DNA of 64,000 nt, from positions 128,457-192,456 of the forward strand of contig JAAONU010000025.1 of NCBI GenBank assembly GCA_012932295.1. The letters run 5' to 3'. The position numbers and the translations under genes were made by a program. A model generated the notes under the pieces. The model made no database searches. It saw only the letters and a program-made list of their open reading frames with translations, and was not told the DNA's origin. How positions within the stretch are numbered: position 1 is the stretch's first letter; each line of letters starts with the position of its first letter. The DNA is from Cyclina sinensis (Eukaryota > Mollusca > Bivalvia > Venerida > Veneridae). Below, in pieces: positions 11,599-22,665 of the stretch.

Positions 11599-12643
11599 CA
11601 GTAAAAACTCACGATGCGACCAACTCAATATACAGACCAACTCAATATTACGAACATTTTCTTCTGGTCCCGATTTTTTACTATATATTCTTTTGTTAGT
11701 TAAACTCAGTAATAAGACCAACTCAATATTGCGTATTGCGACCGCAATTTCCGGTCCCGAATGAAAATACAAACCTTTTTTGAACTCGAAATTACGACCG
11801 CGACAGAACGGAACAAAACGGGCAGCTGTTGACTTTAGCTATTCATCAAAGGTCGAGGTCGGCAAACTTGTTTACACAAACATGTACATAATGGGCACCA
11901 CGTGTTTATCGGTGTTAATTAATAATTTGACAGGTCAAAAGGATCCAGGTGTGGATAATTTACTTTAAGGTTGGTAGTTATCGGTTTAATTGTTTATGAC
12001 ACCCTTATTAGAGTAGACTGCGGCTTACTGCATGATAAATTTTCTATTGTTATAGTCACTAATTGATGCGCAAACGAATTAATGCAACACTAAAATCCAA
12101 AATTTTGTGAGATTTACGTATCACTTTACATTTTTATTTTGATTGAATATGATCTCTTTAGTTAAGAAATACAAACATGGTAGCCGAGCAAAAGTTATTT
12201 AACAGACTGAAAGAAAAGTATACCCAAACAATATTTTTTGCAATTTATATAGATTTAACCATATATTGACCATTATTCTGATCAAATCATTAGTTATCAA
12301 AGCACAGGAAACTGATATTCAAAAAAAAAAAAAAAAAATTCATAAAAAAAAAATCATACCTTCTATATATATAATGTTTTTTATATATAGAAGGTATGAA
12401 TTTTTTTTCATGAAATTTTTTTTTTTTTTTTTTTTGAATATCAGTTTCCTGTGATCAAAGTAAGGACAAATAAAACAAATAGGTTATGCTCAGTGACACT
12501 ACAATTGACGCAAAACACACACTGGGTCGATAAATCTACCATACACCTTCATGTCATCATCTGAACTCAATTTTAGGACCAACTCAATATTAAGACCACT
12601 TATTGATGGTCCCAGAGGTGGTCTCATTATTGAGGTTTTACTG
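11599..12643 (+). mobile_element. pogo/Tigger-like TA-target DNA transposon (non-autonomous)
   Basis: The left end CAGTAAAAACTCACGATG and right end ATTGAGGTTTTACTG are inverted partners (CAGTAAAACCTC...), flanked by TA on both sides (11597-98, 12644-45). Subterminal GACCAACTCAATAT motifs recur near both ends. The CAGT..AACCTC...GACC terminus and TA target fit pogo/Tigger elements by established knowledge. No transposase frame is visible. It is interrupted by the foldback at 12303-12453. Confidence 0.7.
12303..12453. mobile_element. 151-bp foldback MITE with 7-bp target duplication
   Basis: CACAGGAAACTGATATTC (12303-12320) is perfectly inverted at 12436-12453. The arms continue through A/T homopolymers to ACCTTCTATATATA / TATATAGAAGGT, so almost the whole element is one hairpin. 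ATCAAAG flanks both sides (12296-12302 and 12454-12460). It lies inside the pogo-like element. A hAT-related MITE is possible but not shown. Confidence 0.8.
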
Positions 12644-14311
12644 TATAGATTTTCCGAAAATGAGAATTGAAAGTAGAGAGCAAGCATCCAAAAGCATGCA
12701 GCATTAGATCATGTGATGTTGAAAAGGCGGTAAAATACTGGGATTTTTTTATGGAAATTTACTCAGGCTTGCTGTCAAAGGTTAACTCTTGAATTACAAC
12801 CAATAAAAATACGGTGTTGTATCACGTGTAAAGATCATAGGTCACGGGAATTGTGATTGACAGGTTGTTCCTTTGAGGCTACATATAGGTTTCACAACAA
12901 TATTACGATATCAAAGATTGTGAAATTCATCCCCAAATGATTGAAATATAAAAGGGAAGTATTGAGCCACTGAAATTTACAAGTGTTTGTTATGCATCAA
13001 AAAAATATATTCATACAAGATCTGTAGATTTCACTTTCAAACCAGAGCTCAGATTGGTTTATAAACTAGTTGGGGAAAAGGTGATTTAGTAAATGTATTT
13101 AGGTATGTTATTCACACAGGTGTCAGCTGAAATTTTGAGTTAATCTGAAGACATGGCGCCCTTTGTAAAAAGTTGAAAACCGCTATTGAGTGACGTAATT
13201 TCTTTGACAGTTAAAGCAGTTCACTTAAAATAACCCCGATAATTAGCATGTGTAACAAGTAATTGTTGTTAGGAATGTTCTAATTTGCGACGGTTTTGGA
13301 TAGTTCAAGGGAACAAGGATGCTGTAGTATACTCTGTAGTATGTAGTTTGTGTCTATCGACGCGGTCACTCCAAATTTTACAATCAAAACAAAGGTAATG
13401 TTTTTCATTTTAAATGCCGTTTCAATATTTTTACATCTAAAATTTGAACTAATGTTATTACCATTTAAGTATTTTGGTTGATTTAAAGTCATCTTGTAAA
13501 ATATGAACACGGTGAAAATTTTATAAAATAAACATTTATTTTTGAGCTATAGTTATAATGGCCGCCGTGTTCCACCACAAGAAACAGGCAACTGATTTTA
13601 TTGATAATTTAAATATAATCTTCGGTATTTTGTCCGCTGTCGAAACAACTAGACACCGCGGATCGCGGCGGAAATTAGCCCTCTCATTGCGGACGTCCGC
13701 TGTGTTTGTCCGCGATAAGAAAAAATTGTCCGCGGTGGTATCGCGGAAAAGGCAGAATCCGCGCTGTGCGTACTGTATATAGTAAAAACTTTAAAAATCT
13801 ACTCCTCTGAAATGATAAAGACTAGAGCTTTGATATTTGGTATATAGCATCATCTAAAGGTCCTTTACCAAAGTTGTTCAAATAATGCCCCTATTGCCAA
13901 AATTGGCCCTGCCCCAGGGGGTTATAGGTTTTCCTTATATGTATATAGTAAAATCTTAAAAAATCTTCTTTCCTGAAATAACAAAGCCTAAAGTTTAGAT
14001 ATTTTGCATGAAATATTGTCTAGTGAACCTGTTCCAAGTTAGTTCAAATTATATCTCTCGGGTAAAAATTGGGCCTGCCCAGGTGTCATAGATATTTATT
14101 ATGTGCATATAGTGAAATCTTATAAGAAAATTATCCTCTGAATCTTCAAAGGCTAGAGCTTAGATATTTGGCATGAAACGTTGTACACATCTACAAACAT
14201 TGTTCAAATTATGGCCCTAGGGTCAAAATTGGCCCTGCCCTTGGGGTCATGGTTTTCTTTATAAATATAAAAAAAGTGATCTCTGAAACCCATAAAGCTA
14301 GAGCTTAGATA

Positions 14312-15148
14312 CCGTAAACGCTCGAATATAATACGCACTTTTTTTCAAGAAATTTCAGTATTCACAAAGGGGTGCGTATTATACACGAGGGTGGGCCGTC
14401 AGACAATTTTTTTCCAGCTTGTAAACCTGTAAAATACCGGCCAAAAGTCAATAATTTCTGTCCAAATGATCATGTTTTCTTTTTTGGTGCACCTTCTTTT
14501 TGGAGAGCGTTATTAAGGGGAGAAAACCAATGTCATCAGTACTGAAAGTACGGTATCGTAAAAGCCGTTATAACGCCGTTTTTTGTGGGTTTTTTTTGTG
14601 TTCGGTTTTTTTTTTTTTTTGGGTTTTCTTTTTTTTCTCTAAATGTATAACTGCTTAAGATTCAATCATATAACCAATGCTTACCGGTATTATGCCCGTC
14701 AATATTCGCACTCACACAATTATCGACCAATTAATTTGATAAAGGAGTCGTTCGTATATTGTTAAACAAACATAATAATTAGTGTCGTTTGATGTCGCCA
14801 TAATTACGAGATGTTTGTTAACACATCCAAAAAGTATTGAGAAGGTGTTGACACTTTGAGATAATGCCATGTTTATTCCACATTTCCGAAAGAAATAGTT
14901 TCTAGCGCTATTTGTCCTTAATGAAATAAATAGTTAAATGCAACCGTAGCGATATTCACGTGATGTAATTGTTACGCGCACTGATAATGGCCGCTTCCTG
15001 AAAGAAAACATTGACAAATGGTAACTCTATTTCCAGATGAAATTTGTGTGCGTATTATATTCCAATGCAAGCTTTTTTTCCCAGATCTTGAGGCCAGACC
15101 AGGGGTGCGTTTTATACACGCTAGCGTACAATATTCGAGTGTTTGCGG
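14312..15148. mobile_element. TA-target DNA transposon, copy 1 (837 bp)
   Basis: The left end CCGTAAACGCTCGAATATAA pairs with the reverse complement of the right end (CCGCAAACACTCGAATATTG). TA flanks both sides. The empty site is visible in a paralogous monomer at about 49684-49700, where GCTTAGATATTTAACATGA is uninterrupted, as the joined flanks predict. The interior has no transposase frame. A relative in inverted orientation lies at 54877-55603. A Tc1/mariner-type superfamily is suggested by the TA target only. Confidence 0.75.
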
Positions 15149-15534
15149 TATTTAACATGAAACATTGTCTGGTGGACCTATATCAAGAAAGTGTTTTCCC
15201 AACTCCCATTTCATCTGCTATTTTTCGACAAGTAACAACTTTTCAGGACAATTCTTTAGCTGACGGATTAGCCAATAAAATTGTTCTGTACATTTTTGTC
15301 GCATCGCAACGTTAAGGTAGTGAAATATTAAGGTCAATAGTTACATTATGCAGGTGGTCATTTTACTAAGTTAAATCAATGAATAAAATTGCTCAGGAGG
15401 AATTTGTAATAGTCATATAAGGCAGGGAGTCGCTTGTGAAAGGTGATCAGATGGGCAGAATAGACTGTACTCAGGTGAACAATCCAGGGCCATCATAGCC
15501 CCTTTTTTTAATGTTTATTGTTCATATATTGTAG

Positions 15535-15631
15535 ATTCCAGCTCAGGAGGAAGCAAGCCATTGGCAGGAACATCTGGAAGATGAAACAGATCCCGCTGGA
15601 TTTGTAGTAAAAGGAATAAATGAAAACATAG
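15535..15631 (+). CDS. Exon 2: pre-SET segment, ends at a GC donor
   Basis: The acceptor TATATTGTAG precedes ATTCCAGCTCAGG. The exon encodes about 32 residues: a Glu-rich stretch (IPAQEEASHWQEHLEDETD), then PAGFVVKGINENIG. Its last G is completed by GT AAA from the next exon to read NENIG-KGVF, the normal opening of a SET domain. No in-frame GT donor exists before the stop at 15670-15672, so the donor is G|GCAAGG, a GC-AG intron. Phase in 0, phase out 1. Confidence 0.8.
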
Positions 15632-15719
15632 GCAAGGAAACTTTTAGTTCAGTTGTTTTCGTTTTGGTCTAATTGATGTTGAGTCAAGCAACTTTAATAT
15701 AAGGTAAATTTTTGTAGGT

Positions 15720-16773
15720 ATGAAAGTCTGTTGTAAGAGTGAACCCTCTAGAGGTCACAGCTTTGATTAGATCTTCATCAAATTGTGGTAGAAGGTACTA
15801 TGTTTGATATATTTTAGATGAGTTTGAATATAGGTCATGTTTGAAAATCTTTGAAAATCTTCTTGTCTGAAACCACAAGGCCCTGAGCCTTAAGATTTGA
15901 TATGTAGCATTGTCTTGTGGACCTCTACCAAGTTTGTTCAAATTACACACCTGGGATCAAATTTGGCCCTGCCCAGGGGGTCAATGGATTTTACATAGGC
16001 TTATATAGTGAAACTGTAAAAATCTCCTTGTCTGAAACCACAAGGCATTGATCCTTAAGATTTGGTACGTAGCATTGTCGTGTGGACCTCTACCAAGTTT
16101 GTTAAAATTATGCCTCTGGGGTCAAATTTGGCCCTGCCCCGTGAGTCAGTGGATTCTAAAAAAGTTTATATAGGTTAACTTTGAAAAATCTTCGTGTATG
16201 AAACTACAAGGCCTTGAGCCTTATGATTTGGTATGTAGTAATGTCTGGAGAACGTCTCTCAAGTTTGTTAGAAAAATTTTCCTGGGGTCACTATTGGCCC
16301 CTCCAGAGGGGTCACAAGTTTTAAATAGCAGTATAGAAGAAAATCTTTAAAAAAATCTTCATGTCTGAAACCACAAGGCCTAGAATTTTGAAATTTGGCA
16401 TGAAATAAGCTTTATCAAGCATTTTTGAATTATTAGACTAGGTTTAAGGTCACCGGGGCTTAAAATAGGTTTATATACTGTACCTCATAGAGCCTTCATT
16501 TAAAGACCAATATATTTGATATTCGGTCTATAGGATCCTTGCATGGACCTCTACACATGGGTAGGGTTTTAGGTCACTGGGTCAAGGTCACCATAGCTTA
16601 TGATAGATATTTCTACTTTTTGTCATAGAGCCTTTATTTATTGACTGATATTTTACATATTCATATTTACATTACTTACATATTTTCAATTAAAACATGA
16701 AATACGGCTTCACTGCAAACCTACAGCCAAACTACTCAGGTGAGTGATCTAGGGCCATCATGGCCCTCTTGTT
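15720..16773 (+). repeat. Truncated Helentron-like element with family B monomers
   Basis: Family B monomers (GTCTGAAACCACAAGGCC, GTGGACCTCTACCAAGTTTG, GGCCCTGCCC) start without the TAGCTCACC head. They run to the normal end: ACTCAGGTGAGTGATCTAGG at about 16734-16753, then GCCATCATGGCCCTCTTGTT. The 5' part is missing or decayed. Confidence 0.6.
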
Positions 16774-16869
16774 GCAAAAGATTTTTCTGAAACTATTATA
16801 ATGTTTGTCTTCATGATATGAATAGGTCAAATTCAAATATGGGTCATGTAGTCTGTAACCAGCTTGTGC

Positions 16870-17530
16870 ATACCCTCGTATAATTGTATAAATACTGCCT
16901 CTGACAAATGCATTGTGGAATTGATTCTTTGGCTCAGTGGTTAGAGTGTTGGTCTTCAATACAGTAAGAAAGGAGTTCAAATCTTGATCTGGGTGGTGTA
17001 TTCAAAATGTTTTCTGCAAAGAGCAGTGGCATGAAAGTTAAAACATTTACCTAACAGTACACAGGTCATGACCCTGACAAGTTACTAACTGTAGCTCCCT
17101 TATTTCCTGGGTAATCTGTCCATTTTGTACTTAGAGAAATGTTAACTTGTTTCGGCAAGTTGGATATTTCACCATTTCTACAAAAAGCAGTGGCATGAAA
17201 GTTTACACACTTAACAGTGTACAGGTCATGACCCTGACAAATAGCATATCTGTGGCTACCTTATTTCTTGGGTAATCTCCCAATGTTGTACTTTTAGAAA
17301 TGGTAAACCTGTTCTGCCAAGTTGGATCTTTCGCAGTTTCTACAAATAGCACTGGCAGTAAAGTTTACACACTTACTTTACTGTGCACAGGTCATGACCC
17401 TGATAAGTTACATATCTGTAGCTACATTTTTTTTGGAAACTCTCCCCTTTTGTATTGATTAGCAGTGGCCTGATACTTAACAGTACAAAGGTCATGACCC
17501 TGTCAAGATGAAACAATCAGCTAGTTGGAT
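16870..17530 (+). repeat. tRNA-headed SINE-like element plus ~160-bp repeats
   Basis: TTTGGCTCAGTGGTTAGAGTG (about 16927-16947) resembles a Pol III A box and GGAGTTCAAATCTTG (about 16973-16987) a B box, so a degenerate tRNA-like head is visible. Downstream, AGCAGTGGCATGAAAGTT and AGGTCATGACCCTG recur at about 17024, 17187, 17345 and 17461. The head and its upstream flank (TATAATTGTATAAATAC..CCTCTGACAA) match, in reverse, the element at 59095-59430. Confidence 0.55.
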
Positions 17531-18200
17531 TTTTGTTAACTTTCAAGTACTAAGTTGTGGCCTTGAAGTTTTGAATAATTGTGTAACTTTTTTTCTTGAA
17601 CAGTCTGCTCTTTATAATCTAAGATAATAAGTTACTTTACTTGATTTTTATGTTAAATTCTTATCACGTACAGATTCTGGCACCAGAAAGTTATTTCCGT
17701 ACTAACTTTTGATTTCAGTTGCTGTTTTACCACTGTGCTGTCATTTTAAATTTCTATCATGCATATTTGTTTTCTGAACACAGCATTTTTTTATATAAAG
17801 CTGTAAAAAATTGAGTATTCAGCATTGTAACATACACATCTTGCTTCAAAGCATTACAAAAATTCTACATTGTCCACATTTCTAAATGCCACTAAACAAT
17901 TTCTATTGTTAAAGTTCTGAAAACAAATTATGAAAGATTAAATGTTCAGCAGTGCAACATACATGAATGCTTAAATGAGAGATATCAGTGTCACAAGATC
18001 TCCTGAGTAAAAAAAAATATAAAAGACATACATAGTTATCAATAAAATTAATATTGATTCATCGGATAAAATTTTAGCTTAACCTTGTTAACAGTTAAGA
18101 TTTTGATAGCAGATGTCATTACTGACTTTTTGCAACTGAGATGTCTCAGTAGTACTCAGGTAAGGGGCTATGCTTATCTGTACCATTTTTTAAATTTTAG

Positions 18201-18363
18201 GTAAAGGTGTTTTCACAGAGAAAAAAATTCCATCTGGTTCATTTTTGATGGAATATCATGGTGAATTAATAACATACAAAGAAGCTGTTAGAAGAGAAAA
18301 TGAGTACCCAAAGGACTATGGTTCTTATCTCCTGTTTTTTCGCCACAGGAGGAAGTTGTGGTG
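18201..18363 (+). CDS. Exon 3: N-terminal half of SET domain
   Basis: The acceptor TTTAAATTTTAG is followed by GTAAAGGTGTTTTCACAG. The exon encodes KGVFTEKKIPSGSFLMEYHG, then ELITYKEAVRRE..., then GSYLLFFRHRRKLW. This matches KMT5A-type SET domains: the GKGVxA opening, the YHGDLI-type strand, and the CYMYYF-type segment before the VDAT motif. It ends phase 2 at GTG|GTAAGG, and the codon split with exon 4 gives Cys of CIDAT. Protein methyltransferase function is inferred from family; a histone H4K20 substrate cannot be assumed. Confidence 0.9.
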
Positions 18364-18576
18364 GTAAGGTTGACTTAATGTCTATCTATCTACTATCATT
18401 TACATATACTCTGTTGATAACATTGCAGTCTTCTAGCATGATTCAAATCTGCCTTATTGACAACTGTTGTTATTGTAAATAATGGTCATGTTGTTTTAGA
18501 TTTAAAACAATTAAATGCACTAATCATGTTTTGTAATTGCTTTCATTGGTGTTGTAAGATAATTTCTTTTCTCTAG

Positions 18577-18784
18577 CATTGATGCAACATTCTCGAATAA
18601 CAAAGGCAGATATATCAATGATGGAACAGGTGAATTTCGAAATGCTGACTTGAAGGTTGTCACTTTCAAAGGAAAGCCACACATTGTACTTCTTGCATCT
18701 AGAAATATAAAAAGAGGTGAAGAAATCAGATTTGACTATGGGGTACCTGAATTGCCTTGGCGACTCAATGCTGGTGAAAACAAG
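18577..18784 (+). CDS. Exon 4: catalytic half of SET domain (NH to ND)
   Basis: The acceptor TTCTTTTCTCTAG opens CIDAT..., then GRYINDG, NADLKVVTFKGKPHIVLLAS, RNIKRGEEIRFDYG and VPELPWR. These correspond to the VDAT, GRLINHS, HLILIASRDI and GEELLYDYG blocks of KMT5A. The catalytic-site Tyr of FDYG is kept (18737-18739). The Asn of the NHS motif is kept (18617-18619) but the following His, which contacts the cofactor in the family, is Asp here (18620-18622). There is no Cys-rich post-SET. It ends phase 0 at AAG|GTATGA. Activity is therefore uncertain. Confidence 0.9.
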
Positions 18785-19170
18785 GTATGATAAAATTGTC
18801 TCCCCTACCTCTGTCAAAATTTAGTCTGTTGACATGCTAGATATTTTCATATAAAATTTGAATAGAATGCTTGCCAACAGGTACTGATTTTGATACTCAA
18901 GTTCTAGGTCATATGGAAGCTTTCTGAGGAATACCCTGAGCATCCTGAAAGTGTGGTTAACCTGCCTGGATACTGCTTTGTCCATTCACTCTCTTACAAA
19001 ATATTTAACAGATAGTTACCTCGTATCAGAGATGACTTTGTTTGGTGCAACTTAAAACTTAGCGATCTGAAGCATCAACAGCGTTATACATTGACCAGTT
19101 TTAATCAGGAAATATTTATTGTCAAGTTTATAAACTTTCAAACGCATAAGACGTTTGAATTATCTGTTTT

Positions 19171-21697
19171 TAGCTCACCTGAGCCTTTGGCTCATGGTGG
19201 ACTATTGTGACTGGTCTTCGTCCATCGTCCGTCAACAATTTTATTCAAACAACATCTCCTTTAAAACCTCTGGGCCAAATTTGATGAAACTTGCCTTAGA
19301 TGTTCCTTGCATGAAGCTCTACCAAAGTTGTTGAAAGAATTCAATTCCATCAAGAACTCTGGTTGCTATAGCAACTTAAAGGAAAAAAAACTTTGAAAAT
19401 CTTCTTGTCTGATGCCCCTGGGGTCAAATTTGGCCCCACCCCGGGGGTCATGGATTTTACATAGGCTTATATAGTGAAACTTTAAAAATCTTCTTGTCTG
19501 AAACCACAAGGCCCTGAGCCTTAAGATTTGGTATGTAGCATTGTCTTGTGAACCTCTAACAAGTTTTTTCAAATTATGCCCCTGGGATCAAATTTGGCCC
19601 TGCCTCAGGGGTCAACTTATTTAACATAGTGAAACTTTAAAAATCTTCTTGTCTGAAACCACAAGGCCCTGAGCCTTAAGATTTGGTATGTAGCATTGTC
19701 GTGTGGACCTCTACCAAGTTTGTTCAAATTACGCCCCTGGGGTCAAATTTGGCCCTGCCCCAGGGGTCAATGGATTTTACAAAGGCTTATATAGTGAAAC
19801 TTTAAAAATCTTCTTGTCTGAAACCACAAGGCCCTGAGCCTTAAGATTTGGTATGTAGCATTGTCTTGTGAACCTCCAACAAGTTTTTTCAAATTATGCC
19901 CCTGGGATCAAATTTGGCCCTGCCTCAGGGGTCATTTGATTTTACATAGGCTTATATAGTCTGAAACCACAAGGCCCTGAGATCTAAGATTTGGTATGAA
20001 ACAAGCTTTATCAAGCTTTTTCGAATTATTAGTCCCCTACCGGTTTAACCGGAGGGGACTATAGCTTTACCCTCTGTCAGTCTGTCCATCCGTCACAAAA
20101 GCTGGATCCCGTGATAACACAAAAGGTACTGATAATATTTTAATGAAACTTGAAATATGGGTAGACGGCAGTCTGGATATTATGCATGTCTTTTTTTTTC
20201 TTCATATGTTTAAAATTTTGGTTGCTATTGCAACAAATATACTTAAAATATGGCAAATATAACAATATTTGTGATAACTCAAAAAGTTAATAGAATAATT
20301 CTATGAAACATAAAATATTGATAGGAGATAGTACGGAAATAATGCACCTCAAGGTTCACAACTCTAGCACCAAAATTATTAGATTTATCCCCCCTTGAAC
20401 TTAGAATTTTCATGAATAAATGTTTTTTTTTTTTGTAAAACTCAAAAAGTACTGAAAATATTTTTTGGAAACATGAAGTATGGATAGGTGACAGTATGAA
20501 GATAATGCACCTCAAGGTTCACAACTCTAGCTCCAAAATTATTAGATTTATCCCCCTTGAACTTAGAATTTTCATGAAAAATTGTGGTTTTTTGTATATA
20601 ACTTCATTATTTCTTAATGTAAATACTTCAAACTTTAAATATTGGTTTCTTATCATCACCCACATCATATGTGACAAGGTTCATAATTCTAGCACCTAAA
20701 TTGTCAGAATGATCATCCTTGAACTTTGAATTTTTTCTTCCTATGTTGAAAAATTAGGTACATTTATCTTTCCCTAAAAACTGTATCCAGTGAAATATGG
20801 ATAAACGGCAGTATGGAGAATATTCACCTCATTTTTTTATGAACCTAAAGGAGGAACTGTCTGTCCGTTTATCAGTCATTTCCTTCGAAAACTTTACCAT
20901 TGGCCATATTTTCCTTACTACTGAATGGAATTACTTCAAACTTGGCCACAACAATACCTTGGACAAGACCATACCAATGAAGTACATTTCTGTGACCTTG
21001 ACTTCTGAATGACCTTGACCTTTAAAGTTTTCTTGTCCAAAAACTATAAGTTTGGCCATAATTTCCTTATTTCTGAACAGAATTACTTCAAACTTGGTCA
21101 CAACACCCCCTTGATAAGACCTTTTCAACAACTCATATTTCTGTGACCTTAACCTCTAAATGACCTTGACCTATGACGTTTTCTTCTTTGATGATACTTT
21201 GTACATGGATAGAGGATCATATGGAGATTATGCTGCATGCATGTCTCAGACAAATTCTTTAGTCAGTTTCCACATGTGGGTTGGAGTTAGGGAGATGGAC
21301 ATTGCGCCGGTAGGGGACTGTTGCTTTGTCTGTGACAAGCTCTTGTTAGATTAGGTTAAAGGTCACCGAGGCTAAAAATAGGTTTATATACTGTACCTTA
21401 TAGAGCCTTCATTTAAAGACCAATATCTTTGATATTCAGTTTATAGGATCCTTGCATGGACCTCTACCCATGGGTAGGGTTTTAGGTCACAGGGTCAAGG
21501 TCAAGGTCACCATAGCTTATGATAGATATTTCTATTCTGTCATAGAGCCTTTATTTATTGACTGATATTTTACATATTTACATATTTATATTTACATTAC
21601 TTACATATTTTCAATTAAAACATGAAATACTGCTTAACTGCAAACCTACAGCCAAAATACTCAGGTTAGCGATCTAGGGCCATCATGGCCCTCTTGT
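19171..21697 (+). mobile_element. Helentron-like element with a second element nested in it
   Basis: Starts TAGCTCACCTGAGCCTTTGG, carries about four family B monomers, and ends CTCAGGTTAGCGATCTAGGG then CCATCATGGCCCTCTTGTT at about 21660-21698. The unit is split at 20031-21347 by a different element. Resumption at AGATTAGGTTAAAGGTCACC matches the unbroken paralogue at about 8481. Confidence 0.65.
20031..21347 (+). mobile_element. Distinct Helentron-like element (AGTCCCCTACCGG ends)
   Basis: AGTCCCCTACCGG (20031-20043) is perfectly inverted at 21307-21319. The 5' end also contains the palindrome CCGGTTTAACCGG. The 3' end is a second hairpin, GCTTTGTC-TGT-GACAAGC, followed directly by TCTTGTT. 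The interior has short diverged repeats (ACCTCAAGGTTCACAACTCT twice; TTGACCTTTAAAGTTTTCTTG-type units). It shares only architecture with the host element. No gene inside. Confidence 0.6.
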
Positions 21698-22071
21698 TTT
21701 CTTTAGTAGATACCTTGAAAAATGGTTTGGAACAAAAAACTTTATTTCCCTTTTATAACCAGAGTCTTCAAAGGACTCTTTTTTATGTTACACGGCCAAT
21801 AATGAACTGCAATGATTTTAAAGTTAATTTAATAATTAACTAATTGAATATTGTAACCTGCCTAATAAAAGTGATACAGGTTTTGAAAGTTTTATTTTAC
21901 AGACCTGAAGTAAAACAGATAGGCAGTACCAAAAGCATTTCAAAGACAGTTTTGTTTTGAAAAGTTTTTTTTTTTATAAAGATAATTCATGAAAACAAGT
22001 TGCACATTCTTATCTAGAGCACTATTAATTCAATTGCAATGTATTTTTGATTACAATGAATATATTTTCAG

Positions 22072-22101
22072 GGTCAGGTAAACACAGGAACTGAATGTAA
22101 G
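22072..22101 (+). CDS. Exon 5: 30-nt microexon
   Basis: The acceptor ATATTTTCAG and donor TGTAAG|GTGAGG bound ten codons (GQVNTGTECK). It starts and ends in phase 0 between exons that also meet in phase 0, so it can be included or skipped without a frameshift. Small size makes it the weakest internal exon. Confidence 0.5.
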
Positions 22102-22254
22102 GTGAGGCAATGAAAGTTTTATAGTGCTTTCCAGACATCATTAAAACATGTTGTAACATTGTCTTTATATTTAGTTTGAAAGGAGGTCATAGACAATATT
22201 TAAAACTCCTGTCATTATAAATGTGAAATTGACTGCTTTTAAAACTTGTCAGCA

Positions 22255-22665
22255 TTTATTTTTATGGATACCTTAAGACTCCTTTTTATGACCACGAAGG
22301 AAGGCATATAGTTTTTGAACTGTCCATCTGTCCATCTGAAAATTTTAACATTGGCCATAACTTCCTTATTAGTAAGGGGATTAACTTCAACACCCCTTTG
22401 GACAAGACCTTTGCACTGACTTATATTTAATTGACCTTTACCCTGAATGACCTTCACCTTCTAGAACCAATTGTCCAAAAACTTTAACATTGGCGATAAC
22501 CTTCTTATTAGAAAGTTGATTTACTTCATACTTGGAAACAACACCCTTATTTATAAAACCTTCTAATTTATTTGACCTGACCCTTGAATGACTGTCCCTG
22601 AGCTCAAAGGCAAAGCACCACTTTGGGGGCATTGTCATTTGACTGTGACAGTTCTTGTTTGTCTC
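22255..22665 (+). repeat. Repeat with ~145-bp units and TTCTTGTTT end
   Basis: Two to three units share AACTTTAACATTGGCCATAA, CTTATTA..AAG, ACTTCA.ACTTGG and ACACCC..T segments, preceded by GTCCATCTGTCCATCTG. The unit ends with TGACTGTGACAGTTCTTGTTT at about 22637-22660. It is related to the interior of the 20031-21347 element. Confidence 0.5.

Larger units (their letters stand above)
11070..13775. mobile_element. Compound insertion with CpG-rich ends
   Basis: The satellite monomer stops within CCCCAGGAAGTCA (about 11069) and resumes at TATATAGTAAAAAC (about 13776). The inserted DNA has GC- and CpG-rich ends (11078-11225 and 13640-13775) that share ACCGCGGATC motifs on both sides, around an AT-rich interior. 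I could not align clean terminal inverted repeats or a target duplication. It carries the 11599-12643 element. The short ATG frame at 13558 reads through CpG-rich repeat and I do not call it a gene. Confidence 0.45.
9781..15508 (+). mobile_element. Helentron-like element broken by nested insertions
   Basis: It starts TAGCTCACCTGAGCACAACG at 9781 and ends with CTCAGGTGAACAATCCAGGG plus CCATCATAGCCCC at about 15472-15502. Its ~165-190-bp family B monomers (AAATGACAAAGGCTAGAGC, TTATGCCCCTAG, TTGGCC..GCCCCA) run to about 11070. They resume at about 13776 and are broken again at 14312-15148. The monomer sequence on each side of the second break joins cleanly, so the element is older than its insertions. 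Confidence 0.6.
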
